The notes under the pieces are model-generated. The model was not told the DNA's origin. It saw only the letters and a list, made by a program, of their open reading frames with translations, and searched no databases. The translations under genes were made by a program, and so were the position numbers. A stretch of 64,000 nucleotides of DNA from Lunularia cruciata. Lineage: Eukaryota > Streptophyta > Marchantiopsida > Lunulariales > Lunulariaceae. Of this stretch, positions 1-12,795 are shown one piece after another (within the stretch, counting starts at the first letter, position 1; each line of letters starts with the position of its first letter). The DNA is taken from the NCBI GenBank assembly GCA_948567375.1, contig OX419759.1, forward strand, positions 61,481,493-61,545,492. The letters run 5' to 3'.

Positions 1-784
1 CTACAGTTACGTAAACAATCGTAGCGCCTTGACCTGTCCCTCAAAAGCATTCGCATTCGCATTCATAATCGCAATTCTACCCGTCCCTCGGTAGAATTAC
101 GCTGCTCAACAACGTGTGCACACAAAAGTTTGAACTTTCCAAATTTCTCGAGGCTCTTTGTCTATTCATTCTCGTCTTCCAGGCTTCAAGTAATCTTTGG
201 TGCTTTTTTCTCTTGCTGCACTGTTTGCCGCGGGCCCACGAATATTTTGGAGTTTGATTTCTTTTGCCTGATCCCCGAGTCTTGGAGCACTGAGCAGCTT
301 GCCCGCTTCCTTACCGGTCTTGTCCTTGTACCAACTTTGAGATGCTGGTCAACGTGAGTACAGTGCGTGGTCACCTGCTGCAGGTTGTGTGCAGTGAACG
401 TACAAAGGACATGCTGTCTAGTTAGTGAGCTGCACACTTATCTTATAAACGGAATATTAATTTTTTTAGATGGTTAGCAGACAAACTAGTATTAGTTTAG
501 TCTTCAGGTGCATCTTATGATGAAATCTAATCTTAAAATTTTGATTAAACTTGGTGGATTGCTTCTGTTAGAGTTGGGAGATATGGCTCTTTATCCAACC
601 ATCATCTTGTACTGCTTTGCGGTGATCGGGTGTTCAGAATCTACATTAGCTCTTATTTGTCCACAGTCAGTCATCTTCCAGAGACGGGAACAAATACTAG
701 ATGTTAAAAATCGTCACATGGGATGCAACCAGCAGTCCTCTGCTTTGGCAATCAGCTAAACCATGAACTCCAAAAGCTGTCAAA
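1..784. other. No supported gene
   Basis: I see only short overlapping reading frames on both strands, with no recognisable domain. Nothing here can be supported as a gene. Confidence 0.5.
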
Positions 785-874
785 GATTCTTGTCCAAGTT
801 TGTCACTGCTTACTTCATACTTCAGTGTGTGCTCTGAAGTATGAAGTAAGCAGTGACAAACTTGGACAAGGATC
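785..874. repeat. Near-perfect inverted repeat (41-bp arms, 8-nt loop)
   Basis: Positions 785-825 are the reverse complement of 834-874 with a single mismatch (position 788). The spacer is only 8 nt (826-833). Both strands therefore encode the same short peptide across the arms, which explains the mirrored small reading frames here. A transcript would fold into a long hairpin. It could be a fold-back/MITE remnant, a young MIRNA-type or siRNA-producing hairpin, or a palindromic duplication. The flanks give no clear target duplication. Confidence 0.9.
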
Positions 875-1098
875 TTTACTTTTTCAATTTGCTGACATCT
901 TTTGTCAAGAAAAACATTGGATCTGCTACTCAACCATCTGGACACAGTAAATCTCACTTCCACTCGTTAAACAAATTTCTTCTACATATATGGTCGTGTA
1001 GTCATACGGGATTCAGGCATACAAAAATGAATAGCACGTCTTGTTTCGAGCAGGTGACGATGCATATTGAATGAGTGAGTTGATCTGCGAGTAACGCC

Positions 1099-1356
1099 TT
1101 ACACGTCTCCACGTGCAGTTTCCAGCAGACCCCTGTACAATTCATCTCTCACTCTTTGAAGTTGTTGAGAGAAAGTATTTGTCATCTCTCTCAACGCATT
1201 CAAGACACATTCGCATGAGTTGCGGAATTCTGTCACCACAGCTTTCTCATCAACAAGAGACCCAGGTCGAGCCAGAGGTTTGAGGAATGCAGATCCCAGC
1301 ATGGCCGGCGTGTCCAAACAGTATCCAGGCATGGAGTCCACGAAATTTGTAGGCAT
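1099..1356 (-). other. Possible coding fragment, unrecognised
   Basis: An 85-codon open frame ends in TGA/TAA-rich flanks. Its peptide composition looks coding-like, with a helical, charged stretch near its end (..QQLQRVRDELYRGLLETA..). A second open frame on the same strand (1612-1250) overlaps it in another phase, and a GTGAGG sequence near 1393 could be a splice donor joining them. I recognise no family. It may be an exon of an old gene or a transposon relic, and chance is also possible. Confidence 0.2.
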
Positions 1357-1640
1357 TCTCTATCATGTAATATAAAATTACAAATTTCCTCACGGTAGTA
1401 GTGTATGGCCGGCCAACTTCCAAGTCATCGAGAATCCCACTCATGCATGGTTCTGTATCTGATGGTTGCACCTGTACGAGGGACATGACCGATATCAAGC
1501 TTATCGCAACATAAGTATGTTTAAAATGGAATCTAATGTTATACGTGACAAACAACATAACTGTTGACAAACAACATAACTGTTGTATTTCAATGTATAG
1601 CATATCTTGCATAGCTCAGATATCTTCGGTGTAGGCTCCA

Positions 1641-1714
1641 TTTTACCTCTTATGTTTTATGCCTGAACGGCTTGACGGGGTCTTCCATCCTTCTTGTTAT
1701 CTTACGCGGTCGCC
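1641..1714 (+). repeat. Dispersed repeat, probable LINE 3' tail (copy 1)
   Basis: The core CGGCTTGACGGGGTCTTCC followed by ACGCGGTCGCC matches, in the opposite orientation, segments at 12704-12795, 13294-13324 and 24603-24695. The 24603 copy sits at the 3' end of a LINE remnant. This copy is therefore best read as an extremely 5'-truncated insertion of the same family, on the plus strand, followed by a T-rich tract. Confidence 0.6.
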
Positions 1715-1884
1715 CCTTTTTTATTTCAATCTATAAAACAAGTGAGATAAGAACATGAACATTAAATTGCTTTAGATAAGAGATATATTTATCCATTACA
1801 TACATTATTACGGTGGTTGTCCATTATGGACTAGTTTAGTACTTTACCCATTATATTTGCTTAATCTAGACGCGTAGTCATCCG

Positions 1885-1958
1885 GGTCGCGTAGCGCAGT
1901 GGATTAGCGCGTCAGACTTCGGATCTGAAGGTCGGGGGTTCGAATCCCCTCGTGATCG
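1885..1958 (+). tRNA. tRNA-Arg (anticodon TCG)
   Basis: A complete cloverleaf can be drawn. The acceptor is 1885-1891 paired with 1951-1957 (two G:U pairs). The D stem is GCGC/GCGC (1894-1897, 1907-1910). The anticodon stem is 1912-1916/1924-1928 with loop CTTCGGA, giving anticodon TCG at 1919-1921. The variable loop is AGGTC. The T stem is 1934-1938/1946-1950 with loop TTCGAAT, and the discriminator is G1958. The A-box-like D arm and the B box GGTTCGAAT are intact, so pol III transcription is plausible. There is no intron and CCA is not encoded. It reads CGN arginine codons. Confidence 0.95.
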
Positions 1959-3772
1959 CGCGATGAGGGGCTTGCAATTTTGTATCTGTTCTCGTCCGAT
2001 ATCATCTTTTGCCCACATGTGATCTGAAAATCATCTTTCTCGATCCTCTCGGTTACTGTTACAACGGTAATACAGTACTCGTTATAAGTTGTGGAAGTTT
2101 CGCGTGGCTCTGCCCATGAGGTTATAAAGACCCTTTGAAAAGAATCACAATTTTCTTGTTATCTTGGAGGCACTTTTGTCTCAATCTACTCCATTCTGTC
2201 AACATATTCAAGCAATGTTGATAAAGCGATTGCATTCAGCAACTGATGCAACCAGAAAGGTACGCTTTGAATCGGAAAATCCAACTAATATGAATGAATT
2301 CTAGCAGCATTTGGATCCTGGAACTACACACCGCTGGAGAATGTCAGCAGCTTGAGTATTGAGGTGAGGTGAACTTATATGACGTGTACATCACGCATCA
2401 GCTGCAATTATACTTAGTCTAAGTGATTGTTTGGCCGACTGCGCGACTCCATATCCAGGAATCTCTCATGGTCATCGAGAACATGGTGTCGAGAATAGAA
2501 CTTGAATGACTCAGTAGTTTCGCCCTATTAACCACATGGGCACTCCCGCTTCTTTTGGTTATGGACTCATGTTAAGAAAGGAAGTTGGATTCTCATTACA
2601 GTATGCGAGCTAACTGCTGCTGTTCCTCGCATAAAACTGATCTATTCCAATCGGGCGAGTTTTGAGAAGGCGGCACGGCTTCAAAGAGAAAATAGAGCGG
2701 GGAGCATTTTTTTCAGCTGTTGTGGACAGTGGATGTTTAAGACTGTTGTTATCGGCCTCAAGTGTATAATCTCGGGAGATTCTCGCGTTTTTACCACTTC
2801 CTCGGTTGAGTCTTCTGGAGGAATTGTTTCCCGTTGAGCTTTGCTTCCAGTTTGATTTAATCGTACGCAACACAGACACCATCAAACACCACCATACGCA
2901 GATTGATGCATGTCATCCGATGGAGTCACAGTGCTAAGGGTACAATAGACTCTTCAACAGCTCTTCCTTGTCTGAACCTGAAAGAAGCATGCTCACAGTT
3001 CTGTCATGAGCCAGACTTTCCACAAAACGATTCGGCTGCTCCATTGGGTGCCTTCAGCTTTGAACTCACTGTGAGAAATCACGGCCGTTATTACGTCTCC
3101 CACCTTCAAATGTCAAACGGGCAACTCAGGGTTCTCCGAAAGCCTTGGTTATTATGCGTACGGTTTGCTTCTCATCCTCACCAGTTACAAGAATTTCTGG
3201 CAATTATAGGTCACAGTAAAGCTGTTCATGTGCTCTGTTTCAAGTAATGATCAGAGCACATTAGCAGCTTCAATTCCTTTTAAGCTTTGTGACTGGAACA
3301 TACCTCCGAGAAACATGGGCAGTGGACCAGATTCCCAGTGTCATCTTTCCTATCATTTTACCCTTATTTAGCATAAAATCAGCCCTTACAGCATACATAA
3401 GCAATATGTGTGACCGCAGAGGGATATTGAGATGAATCTAACTTCGTCGGATTTTATTGGATCTCCAGTCTTTTACATCACTTCTAACCAAGCCAAATTA
3501 TATGCTTTCAGGACAGGTTAGAACAGGTTCACTATAACGAAATCGCACTTTGCGAGGAACAATACTCTTGCTGACAGAATTGAACATGCTAACATATTTA
3601 CCGAAATGCTTATCCTTCTTGTTTTCCTATAGCTATGAGCTCTGCAGGGTTAACTTCTGCTTACTGTCTATCCCCAGTTGGAAGAAAGAGCCACAGTGCA
3701 ATACTTGAATACTAAAGAACTTTGAAACTTATTATATGAGAGAGCAAAGTAGTTTATCTGCATCTTCTAAGA
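1959..3772. other. Intergenic, no recognised gene
   Basis: This stretch lies between the tRNA and the BAHD gene. A 114-codon open frame on the plus strand (2903-3247) and a 91-codon one on the minus strand (2610-2885) show no domain or splice context that I recognise. Part of the left side of 3772 is probably the 3' UTR of the BAHD gene. Confidence 0.4.
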
Positions 3773-5857
3773 TTATGAGATAAGATGAAGGAATTCTGGG
3801 TCGTCCAGAAGGACCTTCATAGCTTCTGGAGTGAAGCCAATTTTAAGTACGGCGCTATACTCAGACTCAGGTGCCGCAGGCTCGATCGTTGTATACCCCA
3901 TGACAAGAGAAGACCAGACTTCATTCGTGTCAAAGAAGAACGGTTTTGCTGAACCAAAGGCCAAGTTATAGAAACAAAAGCGCAGCCATGAACTAGCGAT
4001 GACAAATCGAACTGTGATAGGGGGCTCGCTCGATTTCTCTGCCTCGTCTGTCTCAGTTAAAAGTTTTCTAGATCTGTAATCCTGAATCATCTGCAGGTGG
4101 CGATTCAGCAGTTCTACAGAGGTTTCTGGGGTTACAGATTTAACAGTTCTATGGATTTCGGACGCTGCACTCATAAACGATTCTTTAGATAGCTCAGAAC
4201 CTGTGACTAGACGCAGGGCAGTAAGAAGCTGAACATTGCCGAAGAAGGTTTCTGGAAGAGGCGGATCACTCCATCTTTTTCTGCCCTCAATTGAAAACGC
4301 TAGAAGCACTGGGTCACTGATGCTCATACCATCTGCAGAAGAGGGAATTCTTGCTATGCATCGCCAAAGGACAGCCGATATGCACTCAAAAGTGCTTAAA
4401 GGACTCGAGAGTTGAGATTCAGAAGTTTCGCTCTCGTCAGCTCTTTTCTTAAGTTCGTCAATGACCGCCTTCTTGAGAGGGAGAAGTTTGCGAGATAATG
4501 GAGGAATATCGAAGAATTCAGCTTTGAGTGACATCCCCAAAACATCATCAAGGTTTTTCGTCTCAGGTGAGATCTCCAGGATATGTGCCTGATCGAGGAG
4601 AGACGGAGCTAGTGAACGATCGTGACAAGGGGAAATCGTTGTAGAGCCCGTGGCAGACACTTCGGCCCAAGCTTCAACAAAGAGACTGAATGCACAGCCG
4701 TCCGTGGTCATGTGATTGAAATTGAGACCCAGGCAAACTCCTCCACATTTGAACCTAGTGACCTGCACGCTTACATGGCGCCAGCTTTGTTATATTCAGG
4801 TGGGAAATTCTACAAACATGAGCTCGTTGGCATGCGCGGAATCTTTAGCTTGCATGTAGAACCTTCTCTGTTCTCTTTTGTGAGACTTTCACACCATATC
4901 AAAATCCGGAGTAAATGAGTACTAATAAATCCTTGCTACAAGAAAACAGAGCTCGGTGCTGTAACCAAGATTTGCAGTGATCTGAGTGTTGTGATTAGTT
5001 CATGCAAGTTCACCTTCTTCTCTTTTTGATATTTGAACTTCCAATCTGGTTTTGTATATGAACTCCAAAACTATAGGAAGTTTCTTAAACTAAGTAAGCA
5101 TAGCAAATAACTCGCCGATCGATCTTCTCAAATTTATGATCAGCAACATCACTGTTCTGAATACCTAAAAGCTATAAGGAAAAATTGCAAAGGACTGACA
5201 AATATTTCACAGCACATTGTATGTATGCAGGCACGAAACAAGAGAGTTTATTAAGTAAACGAGAAAAAAATTCATCAAATCAGCGGCATAAAGCTGGCAA
5301 TCAAAGCAGATACTTACCTGGACAATCAACGAAGGGTATTCCTTACTGTCAGTTGACTTGCTAGAACGCCTAGGTTCGAAGCCTGGTACTGCAAATTCTC
5401 CGGTCAGCACACTCGATGCCTGGAAGTCGTGAAAGTTCACGACCTTGTCTATCTCATCATCGATAGCTGCTTCAACAAAAATTACTCCCTCGTCGTCGCA
5501 GACAAGGTTTCGTACCGACACATCTTCCGCAACTATCCACTTCCCGGCCATTGGATAGAAGGGAACCAAAACTTTGCTCAGAGATTCCTTTAGCTTATGA
5601 ACGAAATCTGTGTAACTACATAAGTTCGTACTGTCAAGCCGGTAGAACAAAACAAGAGGAATGTAGAAGTCCACGTTCAAGAGATCGAAAATGCACGGGT
5701 ATAAAACTCCCGGATGCTCGGTTTTCGAGCTCGGCTTGATCCTACTTATTACCACTTCACTTAGCACTGACGGCATAGCTCCTGCAGCTGGACTTGGCTC
5801 CATACCCCGCTTCTTCGAACTACAAACAACAGGGATAGTAACTGTCATCAAAAGCAT
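3773..5857 (-). CDS. BAHD acyltransferase (HXXXD family), two exons
   Basis: Exons are 5857-5318 and 4762-3773, with a 555-bp intron bounded by CAG|GTAAGT and GTGCAG|GTCACT. The split falls between Q and V of ..LIVQ|VTRFKCGG.., the conserved BAHD intron position. The protein is about 508 residues from the first ATG, or 490 from the ATG at 5803; the family is usually 430-460, so the later start is plausible. The acyl-CoA-binding catalytic motif HMTTD is intact (4714-4700, about residue 197). The structural DFGWG motif is degenerate, reading AFGSA (3961-3947), though its flanks (SSWLRFCFY.. and ..KPFFF) align with the family. Such enzymes move acyl groups from CoA thioesters to alcohols or amines in the cytosol, in phenylpropanoid and other specialised pathways. 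The substrate cannot be told from sequence. The reading frame is otherwise uninterrupted. Confidence 0.92.
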
Positions 5858-7948
5858 GAACCTCCGTCACAGAAAGCCTAGGCTTTGTAATGCGAAGCAA
5901 CTTTTACCGGCTAATTCTGTGCTGTGCATTGTAAACGCATGCACAGCACAATCGGGAGACATGAAAACCAGACAGTCAAGCTATGCAGGAACAGACTTTC
6001 AGTACCCTTGGAGCTCAAATCCAGCTACACTGAGATTGTTTAACCAGGCAATTCCTCAAATTTGCCTGGTTATTCAGTCGCACTCAATCAAGTCCTATTC
6101 TCACAGTCTATGAAAATGAAACATTCACATCCTGTGCGTTCCATTTCAAGGACGTACCATCAATTCCTTCCACTACCTGCTTCACATCAAGGGGGGAGCA
6201 TAATCGCATCTGGAAGATGTAAGAGATGAACCTTCTGGGCAAGTGTTTGTTGTGCAGAATATGCGAGGAGAAGGACTCCGATCGGTGCTGAATGCTCTCT
6301 CCAGGCAAATTGATCCACCTCAAAGTTGTCCCAAATGTCAATATGAACCAGCAAGAACCATTGAACTTCACCAAATTATTGCGAACTTGCACTGCCTTAC
6401 ATCGCACGAAACATGTCTACTCTCCCTGATATTTCTGTTGACCTCCAGCTTGGGACTCATGCTCGAAATCGCAACTCGACTTTGCGACTGACATGGCTTG
6501 ACTGGGACGGGAGATAACCTGTGTTAACAAAAGTCCCCGACCTTAAGACTTGGGGCCTGAAGACTGAAAGAGAGCTTGAAGGTTGAGCTCAGAATAAACG
6601 TACTCGAACGGCAGCTTGAATGTCAAATCCCGACATGTCCTTACTGAACTCATTCGTACTGAAATGGAACTTTCCATATTTGTAAAATACTATTGAAATT
6701 GTCGTGTACCGATCCGATACACCACTAAAATTTGCGACGACAAAATCAAAAGAGCGCTCCAACGAGTATTTGCAGGGTCCAAAGTTGTGACTAAAAGAAC
6801 GGTTGGTACGTGCGCCTGGGACGGAACTATGTGACAAAATTTCCAGTAAGAAAGTATGTCTCTATTGCACTCAAAATTTGAGTCCTCTCAACGAACACTC
6901 GATTTAGGTTTACAACGAGGAATGACAGGACATCAGTGGTACGAAACCGCGTTTCGATTGCATCAGCCGACGAGCTTGCAGTCCAGTTTTGTCACTGGAG
7001 ACCAGTGTTCCATCTAATCTTTCAGTCAATAAATAAGTGTTTGGCGTTACCGATCAAAATCGACGCGCTCAAGATCGCACTCGCTCTAACCGACAGAGAT
7101 CTCACAGATGTAGAAGTGGGCAAAGCGATCCTCAACAGCGAGATCTACAGATATTTGTAGCATTGCATTCCCGTCAATATACCCGGGGGTCGAACCCCAC
7201 AACCCTGCCCTCCTGAGGGAAACAAAAGGGAGGCAAATGGGGAGAAAGAATCCCCATGTCGAATAGACCTTAACCAACGAACAGTAAGTAGGGACAATCG
7301 TGTATTGATCTGTCAAAGTCTGAACTGCAGATGATGGTAAAACTTCCACCCTTTCCATCCTCGCTTTTGCATTTCTCAAATAAATCCACTTACAACTGCC
7401 AATGCAAGGAGCATGTAGGAGGTCAACTCAACGGTAAGCAGCAGCTAAGGAGGGAGGTAGTCGGCCCGTCTTCCTGAACAATGAGAGAAGAACTCGGGGC
7501 ACACCGTAACGGACATCTCAAGATTTTAAACTCTGTCTACCTAACTTCACTTTTGATTGATGACTATCATGACCTTTTCTGGGAGGTGTGGACCACAGCT
7601 TGTTTGCAGAGCATCTCCATTATACAGGTACTACTCTTCACTGTAGACACCAATACTAAATGTAACTTAAGTGACATGGCACAATCTTTCAATACAGAAC
7701 AAAACTGTTTCGGACAATAAACAAATCTGCATATTGAGCTCTGCGTAGGCACTGCACGGCCTTTTCCTGCATGACTAACCGCGCCAGACCAGCAACTCAT
7801 GCGTTAACACCAGCCGGTGCGGTCTCGCTGACAGAACCCAAACTCCTTGATCAGAAGTTACTGACCGAAAACGTCAGCCCTTGTCAAGACCCGACTTACC
7901 AGACAACTTGCCTCACGACCAAAAAGTTTGCAGCTTGCAGTTTGTAGC
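5858..7948. other. Intergenic between BAHD and TRAP-alpha genes
   Basis: This contains the BAHD promoter side (from 5858 rightwards) and the TRAP-alpha 3' UTR side (left of 7949). Open frames up to 140 codons (5691-6113, antisense to BAHD exon 1, and 6108-6407) have no recognisable domains. I see no transposon signature. Confidence 0.4.
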
Positions 7949-10900
7949 CTACTTTTTCTTCTTGCTCTTTGACATAGCAATGCTGGTGGATCGCTTTGCT
8001 GTGAAAGAGGTTCCCTGCATTTTCGATATTACACATGCAGTTGGTTAGAAACAATGCCTGACTTGGCACCCATCTTCGTTGGCAGAACCCAAATATACAC
8101 TAGGATGGATTATAAAACCGCTCACTGCCATAGCAAACCAATCCCTCCTGCGGCCTTGCTGAGCTGTATGAAGCAGAAAATTGCACCAGGTTGTCTGGCT
8201 ACCCAGTGAGAGTGCTGACAGTTTTGACGACTGATAGCTAGGGCCAATCTACATATGTATGTATGGATCCAAAAATAGCTCTCGCTGTGCAAAGGTCTCA
8301 GATCGTGTCAAACACTCGTGTGATATTACTATAATTCATTATAAAGAAAATCGATCCCACGGTGTAAACATTCAATGTCTCGGCTGCCAGAAAAGGCTAC
8401 AAGAGACTCGATAGAGATTGTGAAAAGGACCTGCAGCCATTCGTTGGTGGAGGCATCGGTTCCGCGAGTGCCCGTTTCTACTTTCTTGGTCCTTCGAGTT
8501 TTCTGCACAATTTTGCATGAAATGACGATTCAGTCACATTTGCGCGAAGGGAAGTAAGATAATACAAGGAATCATACCATACCTCAAGCGTCCGCTTAAA
8601 CGGCTTATATGCCACATTGGCAAATCCATGATAAAGCTACTGGACCCATTGGGCTAGTAGGCAGTGCTTCTGATTCTCAGGTACCAGAAGCGACAGCTTC
8701 TAGCAGGATAACATCGACAGCCGTCCCCATATCATCACACAACTCTTTCTGTACACCTACCAAGTTATGAACTCGCAGCGTAATGACTTGCAACTTCTAC
8801 TGCTTTTGTACACCATGGAAGGTCGTCCGCTAGTGATGCGTGCAAGCTCTAAATACAACATTGTAGAGAATATCGAGGGTTGAAGCAAGGGTGCAAGAGG
8901 ACCCACCTTGGAAAGCCTTTGAACTTGTCCATACACCCACATACCGGCAAGACCGAGCAAGCCCATTCCCAAAGTAATGAGAAAAAGTGTTTCGCCACTG
9001 AAAAACCCATGGGCCTCAATCACCTCAACTGTACCGTTGTAAAACACAGTCCTGTGTGGTTGGTCATCAATGTCGTAGTAGATACTGGCGACAAGGGCAA
9101 AACCACCCGGCTGCAGATGATTGCCGATATTGAACGTCAGAACTGTCCATGATGCTCACACATATGGTCAGCGAGTCCTGTGGAGTCCAAAATACTTTGA
9201 AATTGTATAACTGGATGATGGATCAGTACTCTAGCTTACAGTAGTCAACTGAAACTATGCCGGTATATTTCACGTACTGCAACTCGTCGCGAATGATAGA
9301 GACTGGAATTTTAAATCAAAGCTCATATATCAGGATCAGTAGTTTTCATCTTTTGGTCCTAAATCAAAAATTGAAAACTTGTTTGCGACCTACAAGTATA
9401 TGAAATATAAAGCTCTGGAACAGAGTGTCGCACCTGCAGGTACTTGCTGATGGTGAACGAGTAAGGGAAAGATGCTTGAACACCGGGAGGAACAGTGGCA
9501 TTTGCAAATTCCTGCGGTAATAGATGGTACAACTTGTCAATATACCGTTAATACATCCCAACTATTCACGCATTCCGTCGAGCCATTTCAAGCACACATG
9601 TTTAATTAGCCTATATCTACAAGTTTGCAGCACTACCTTGACACAGCAACTACCATTCTGGTGACAGTCGTGAGGAAAAGTAAATAAAACCACTCCGCTG
9701 ACAAACCTACATCATGCATGTGAGCAATTCGTTTTGACTTTCGAAACGTTTAAAATACAGACAGTGGCAGTTTACATACCTGTGCAGTGAAGTTCTGGAC
9801 GAAGATTCTGTGATCGAAAGGCAGGTTGATGCTGGCTCTAACGGAGGTAACCTTCAAAGGAGATTCTCCTGGGCACAGAGAATGTTATGGTATGAGAAGG
9901 TATTGTACTGAAGGGGATGAATCATCCGCTGAAAGAAAAATATCTCATGTTTACCCGAGAGCAGAGGAGGCCTTCCTAAGGCCCACCCGTGGTGCTTTGA
10001 CCCAGGAGTTCTGCCCTACAATTAACAAACGTCTTGGTCTTGTCCTGATAAATAATTGAGCTATACCTAGAAGTTGAAAAGTATTGCACTTGTCCAACGC
10101 AGAGGAAACTACTGCTGGAGCTTCTACGTTAATAAATGTATTGAGGTTTTTAATCTGTAAAATTCATAAAATTGGAGAAGTTCCTGATTGTCAAAACCAC
10201 TGTAAATGAACTAGATTTGTCATTTATAATTTCTCGAATTAGAGTGACTGAATTTTCGAGTGACACCAAAGTACTGGTGGTTTTAGCTGGTTAATCCGGG
10301 ATCAACTAAAGCAGATCTCGACCTGCTTCTGTCAGGTCACAGCATTTTCGGGCTCTCAATCTAGGCTCAGCCTCGATTCAGAAGAGCAGGGCTATCGTGT
10401 TATCGCCCTGACCATCCTCAGGCCACCTAGTGGTGTGAGATCCTTGCGCGACGGGAGCGCCTGGACGTGGCGTAAATATGGTCCAAAGGCTGCGTGTCAG
10501 AGCCACACGGAATTGCTTCCCCAATCCTAGATATTTTAGCTACGGCCTGTACCAGCAGTGGGCCCATTTTGTAACACATCTCTCGTTAGCGATTCAAACA
10601 CCTCGCCATTTTATGTTGATTCACAGGAAAAGCACTCCGTTTGACCTAACTTGCTGATAACTCTCCTTGAAGACCTGACAGGTGATCATGTTCATATGTC
10701 ATGTTATATAATGACATCTTTTCTATGCCCCTTACATGGTATCGGCTACAAAAAATTGTTTGCTCTTTCTTTGCCAAATTCCTAATTTGAGCTTGAGAGT
10801 TCCGTAGTCTCCTCCATCTCTTTGAATAACATGACATGAATTACCAAACATTGGTCTGAAAGGGCAGAAAAATTCGAGTTATACAGCAGTACGCTTGGTA

Positions 10901-11876
10901 AAGTTACATACCAGAATTTCTTACTCCAACAATGATCTCGGAAGATTCTCCTGCTGTGATCACTGTAAACACACAACCACGACTAATGAGCGACAGGAGC
11001 CCGTACCAGTAGAAAGGACCCGACTTATGCAACGCAAGGAGTAAGCGACCAGAGAAGTCCATCTCTGGTGTCAAACGGTGGTATGAAGTTACAAGATTGA
11101 AATTTCGAGAAGATCCTGTCTATTGCATCATCATCGTCATATAGTGAAACAAAATCATTTACAAGGGGTGCAATAAATCCGCGAAGTTCGCTAGTGGATG
11201 GCGGAACCCTAAGTTCTAATTCAGAATCACGAGTATACTTACTTTTCTCAGTGTTCTTCGGAAAATGATAGACAGTTTCTACTCCTGGTGCGGATCCCAG
11301 TAAGTCGCCGCTAAAGAAATCATCGACTCCCTCACCAACCAATCCCACTTCACCGCCGTCGGCTGCTCCTCCTACCTCTTCTTCAATTACATCCTCGCTT
11401 CCAGCTGGAGTCCGGACCAAATTATTCAGAACATGGCAGATCAGACAGGCATAAACCCCCAAGAAACTCCATAAAATAAGTACAGGACGCTCTTATACAA
11501 ATCGCGCACCCCTATGCTTTAAAAACAACAATCATGAATCAGAGCCGCCCTACTCACTCCCATCCAATCATGCTGACCCATATATGAGATCCCAAACGCA
11601 GTACCAATCAAGACAAGCCTCCCGGCCATGGCTAATCTACGTATGAGCTCCCTGTTCGAGCTATACATCCGATGCTTGACTAAATCTGACCAATAGTCCG
11701 GCATGCACATCAACAACTTTCCATACTCCAAAATCCTCCCCAGTTAACAGAACTCCAAGTAGAAAGCGTCAGAATCATTAAACCCTGGAATGCATACCTG
11801 CCAAGGGTGCGGCAACAAGGAGAAACAGGAGCGACGACAGCATAAGCAGCTGCGAAATCCTCTTGAGGCAAGCCAT
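7949..11876 (-). CDS. Translocon-associated protein subunit alpha (TRAP-alpha / SSR1), eight exons
   Basis: Exons on the minus strand are 11876-11798, 11404-11243, 10962-10912, 9868-9780, 9511-9434, 9110-8907, 8502-8431 and 8014-7949. They join in phase to 266 codons plus TAG, close to plant TRAP-alpha length. All junctions are GT-AG; the seventh donor (CAG|GTCCTT) is weak. Exon 1 encodes a hydrophobic signal peptide (residues 1-26). Exon 2 encodes an acidic lumenal stretch ending in APGVETVYHFPKN. Exons 3-5 encode the beta-sandwich-like lumenal domain (TAGES.., RASINLPFDHR). Exon 6 carries FYNGTVEV (an N-glycosylation sequon), then one membrane span of about 22 residues. Exons 7-8 encode the cytosolic tail with NEWLQ|GTSF and a lysine-rich end SKSKKKK. 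TRAP-alpha is part of the ER membrane TRAP complex beside the Sec61 channel and assists translocation of secretory proteins. All exons are intact, so the gene is probably functional. Confidence 0.97.
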
Positions 11877-12703
11877 CGTGAAAGAAGTCGATCGATCAAT
11901 CAATCAAATCTGCTCTGCAAAGCATGCACAACCAGATCAGGTCAACCAACTCCCCTCCAAAAGCATCCACCACCCAAACTCTTCTCAATAAGGAAACTTC
12001 TCACATGAAGAACAAGTCGCAAAACACTCACATATCAAATTCGCTGAAGCTGACAGATCAATACGGTACGCACACTTGCAGAACTATACGAACGAACTGC
12101 GGAATCACAACTCCAGGTCTCGTAAGATGACCGACTCGAGGCCCGGCGTCTCAAAAGACCGTGCGCGTGTGTCTTGTGCTCTGACACTCATCAGGCTGCC
12201 GGCCTCGAGTCGCACAGAACTCGGCCCCGCTAAACATTGCATCAGTTCCCTGTAACCCGCTCTAGGCTCTGGTAATAAGGCAGTATGATTAGGTAAAGCA
12301 AACTTTTAATCTGCGCCTTCTCGGACTTAGGCACTAATACGGTTTGCTACACATGCTCCCTTGTTACTAAGTGGATCTTAGCGGGGAGGTCTCTGCCTAA
12401 TTTCCCTCTTTAGCAAATGGTTTGACTTATGATGCTGCCGTTTATGCCGACGACTTTGGTGAAGTTGACACCGCGTTCGGCCGGGGGATACATGACCCCG
12501 TCGTCCCGACAATGCCAAGGCAGCGGAACTCTATAACTGCAGTGACCACAAAGTTTACGTGGTCGGCATAGTTGCTGATTCATGACAATACAAGCAATAA
12601 TCAAGTGGCAGTAGCCAATCAAGGAGGTAGAAGCCTGTACATTCAGCAGGAGATTTCATGGTCTCTTTCAATTAGATTACGCTGTTCATCGTAATGAAAG
12701 AAA
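11877..12703. promoter_or_regulatory. Upstream region of TRAP-alpha gene (5' UTR/promoter side)
   Basis: This is the sequence upstream of the TRAP-alpha ATG (minus-strand gene). It contains a CpG-rich patch around 12120-12240 and an imperfect inverted repeat of about 14 bp (12132-12145 with 12199-12212, core CGACTCGAGGC). I find no unambiguous TATA box. A 70-codon minus-strand frame (12622-12410) is unrecognised. The regulatory role is assumed from position only. Confidence 0.35.
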
Positions 12704-12795
12704 GCGACCGCGTAGAAAAAACGAAGGCCGGGAAAACCCCATCAAGCCGTACAAGGGAGAGAAAAAAAAGGAAAATGAGGCTAAGCCCAATAGAG
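12704..12795 (-). repeat. Dispersed repeat, probable LINE 3' tail (copy 2)
   Basis: Read on the minus strand it matches 24603-24695 along nearly its full length, including CTTGTACGGCTTGATGGGG and the ACGCGGTC end. It has no LINE coding sequence upstream, so it looks like a 5'-truncated insertion. Confidence 0.65.

Noticed and set aside
5691-6113. 140-codon plus-strand open frame
   Set aside because: It overlaps BAHD exon 1 on the opposite strand and has no recognisable domain or splice logic.
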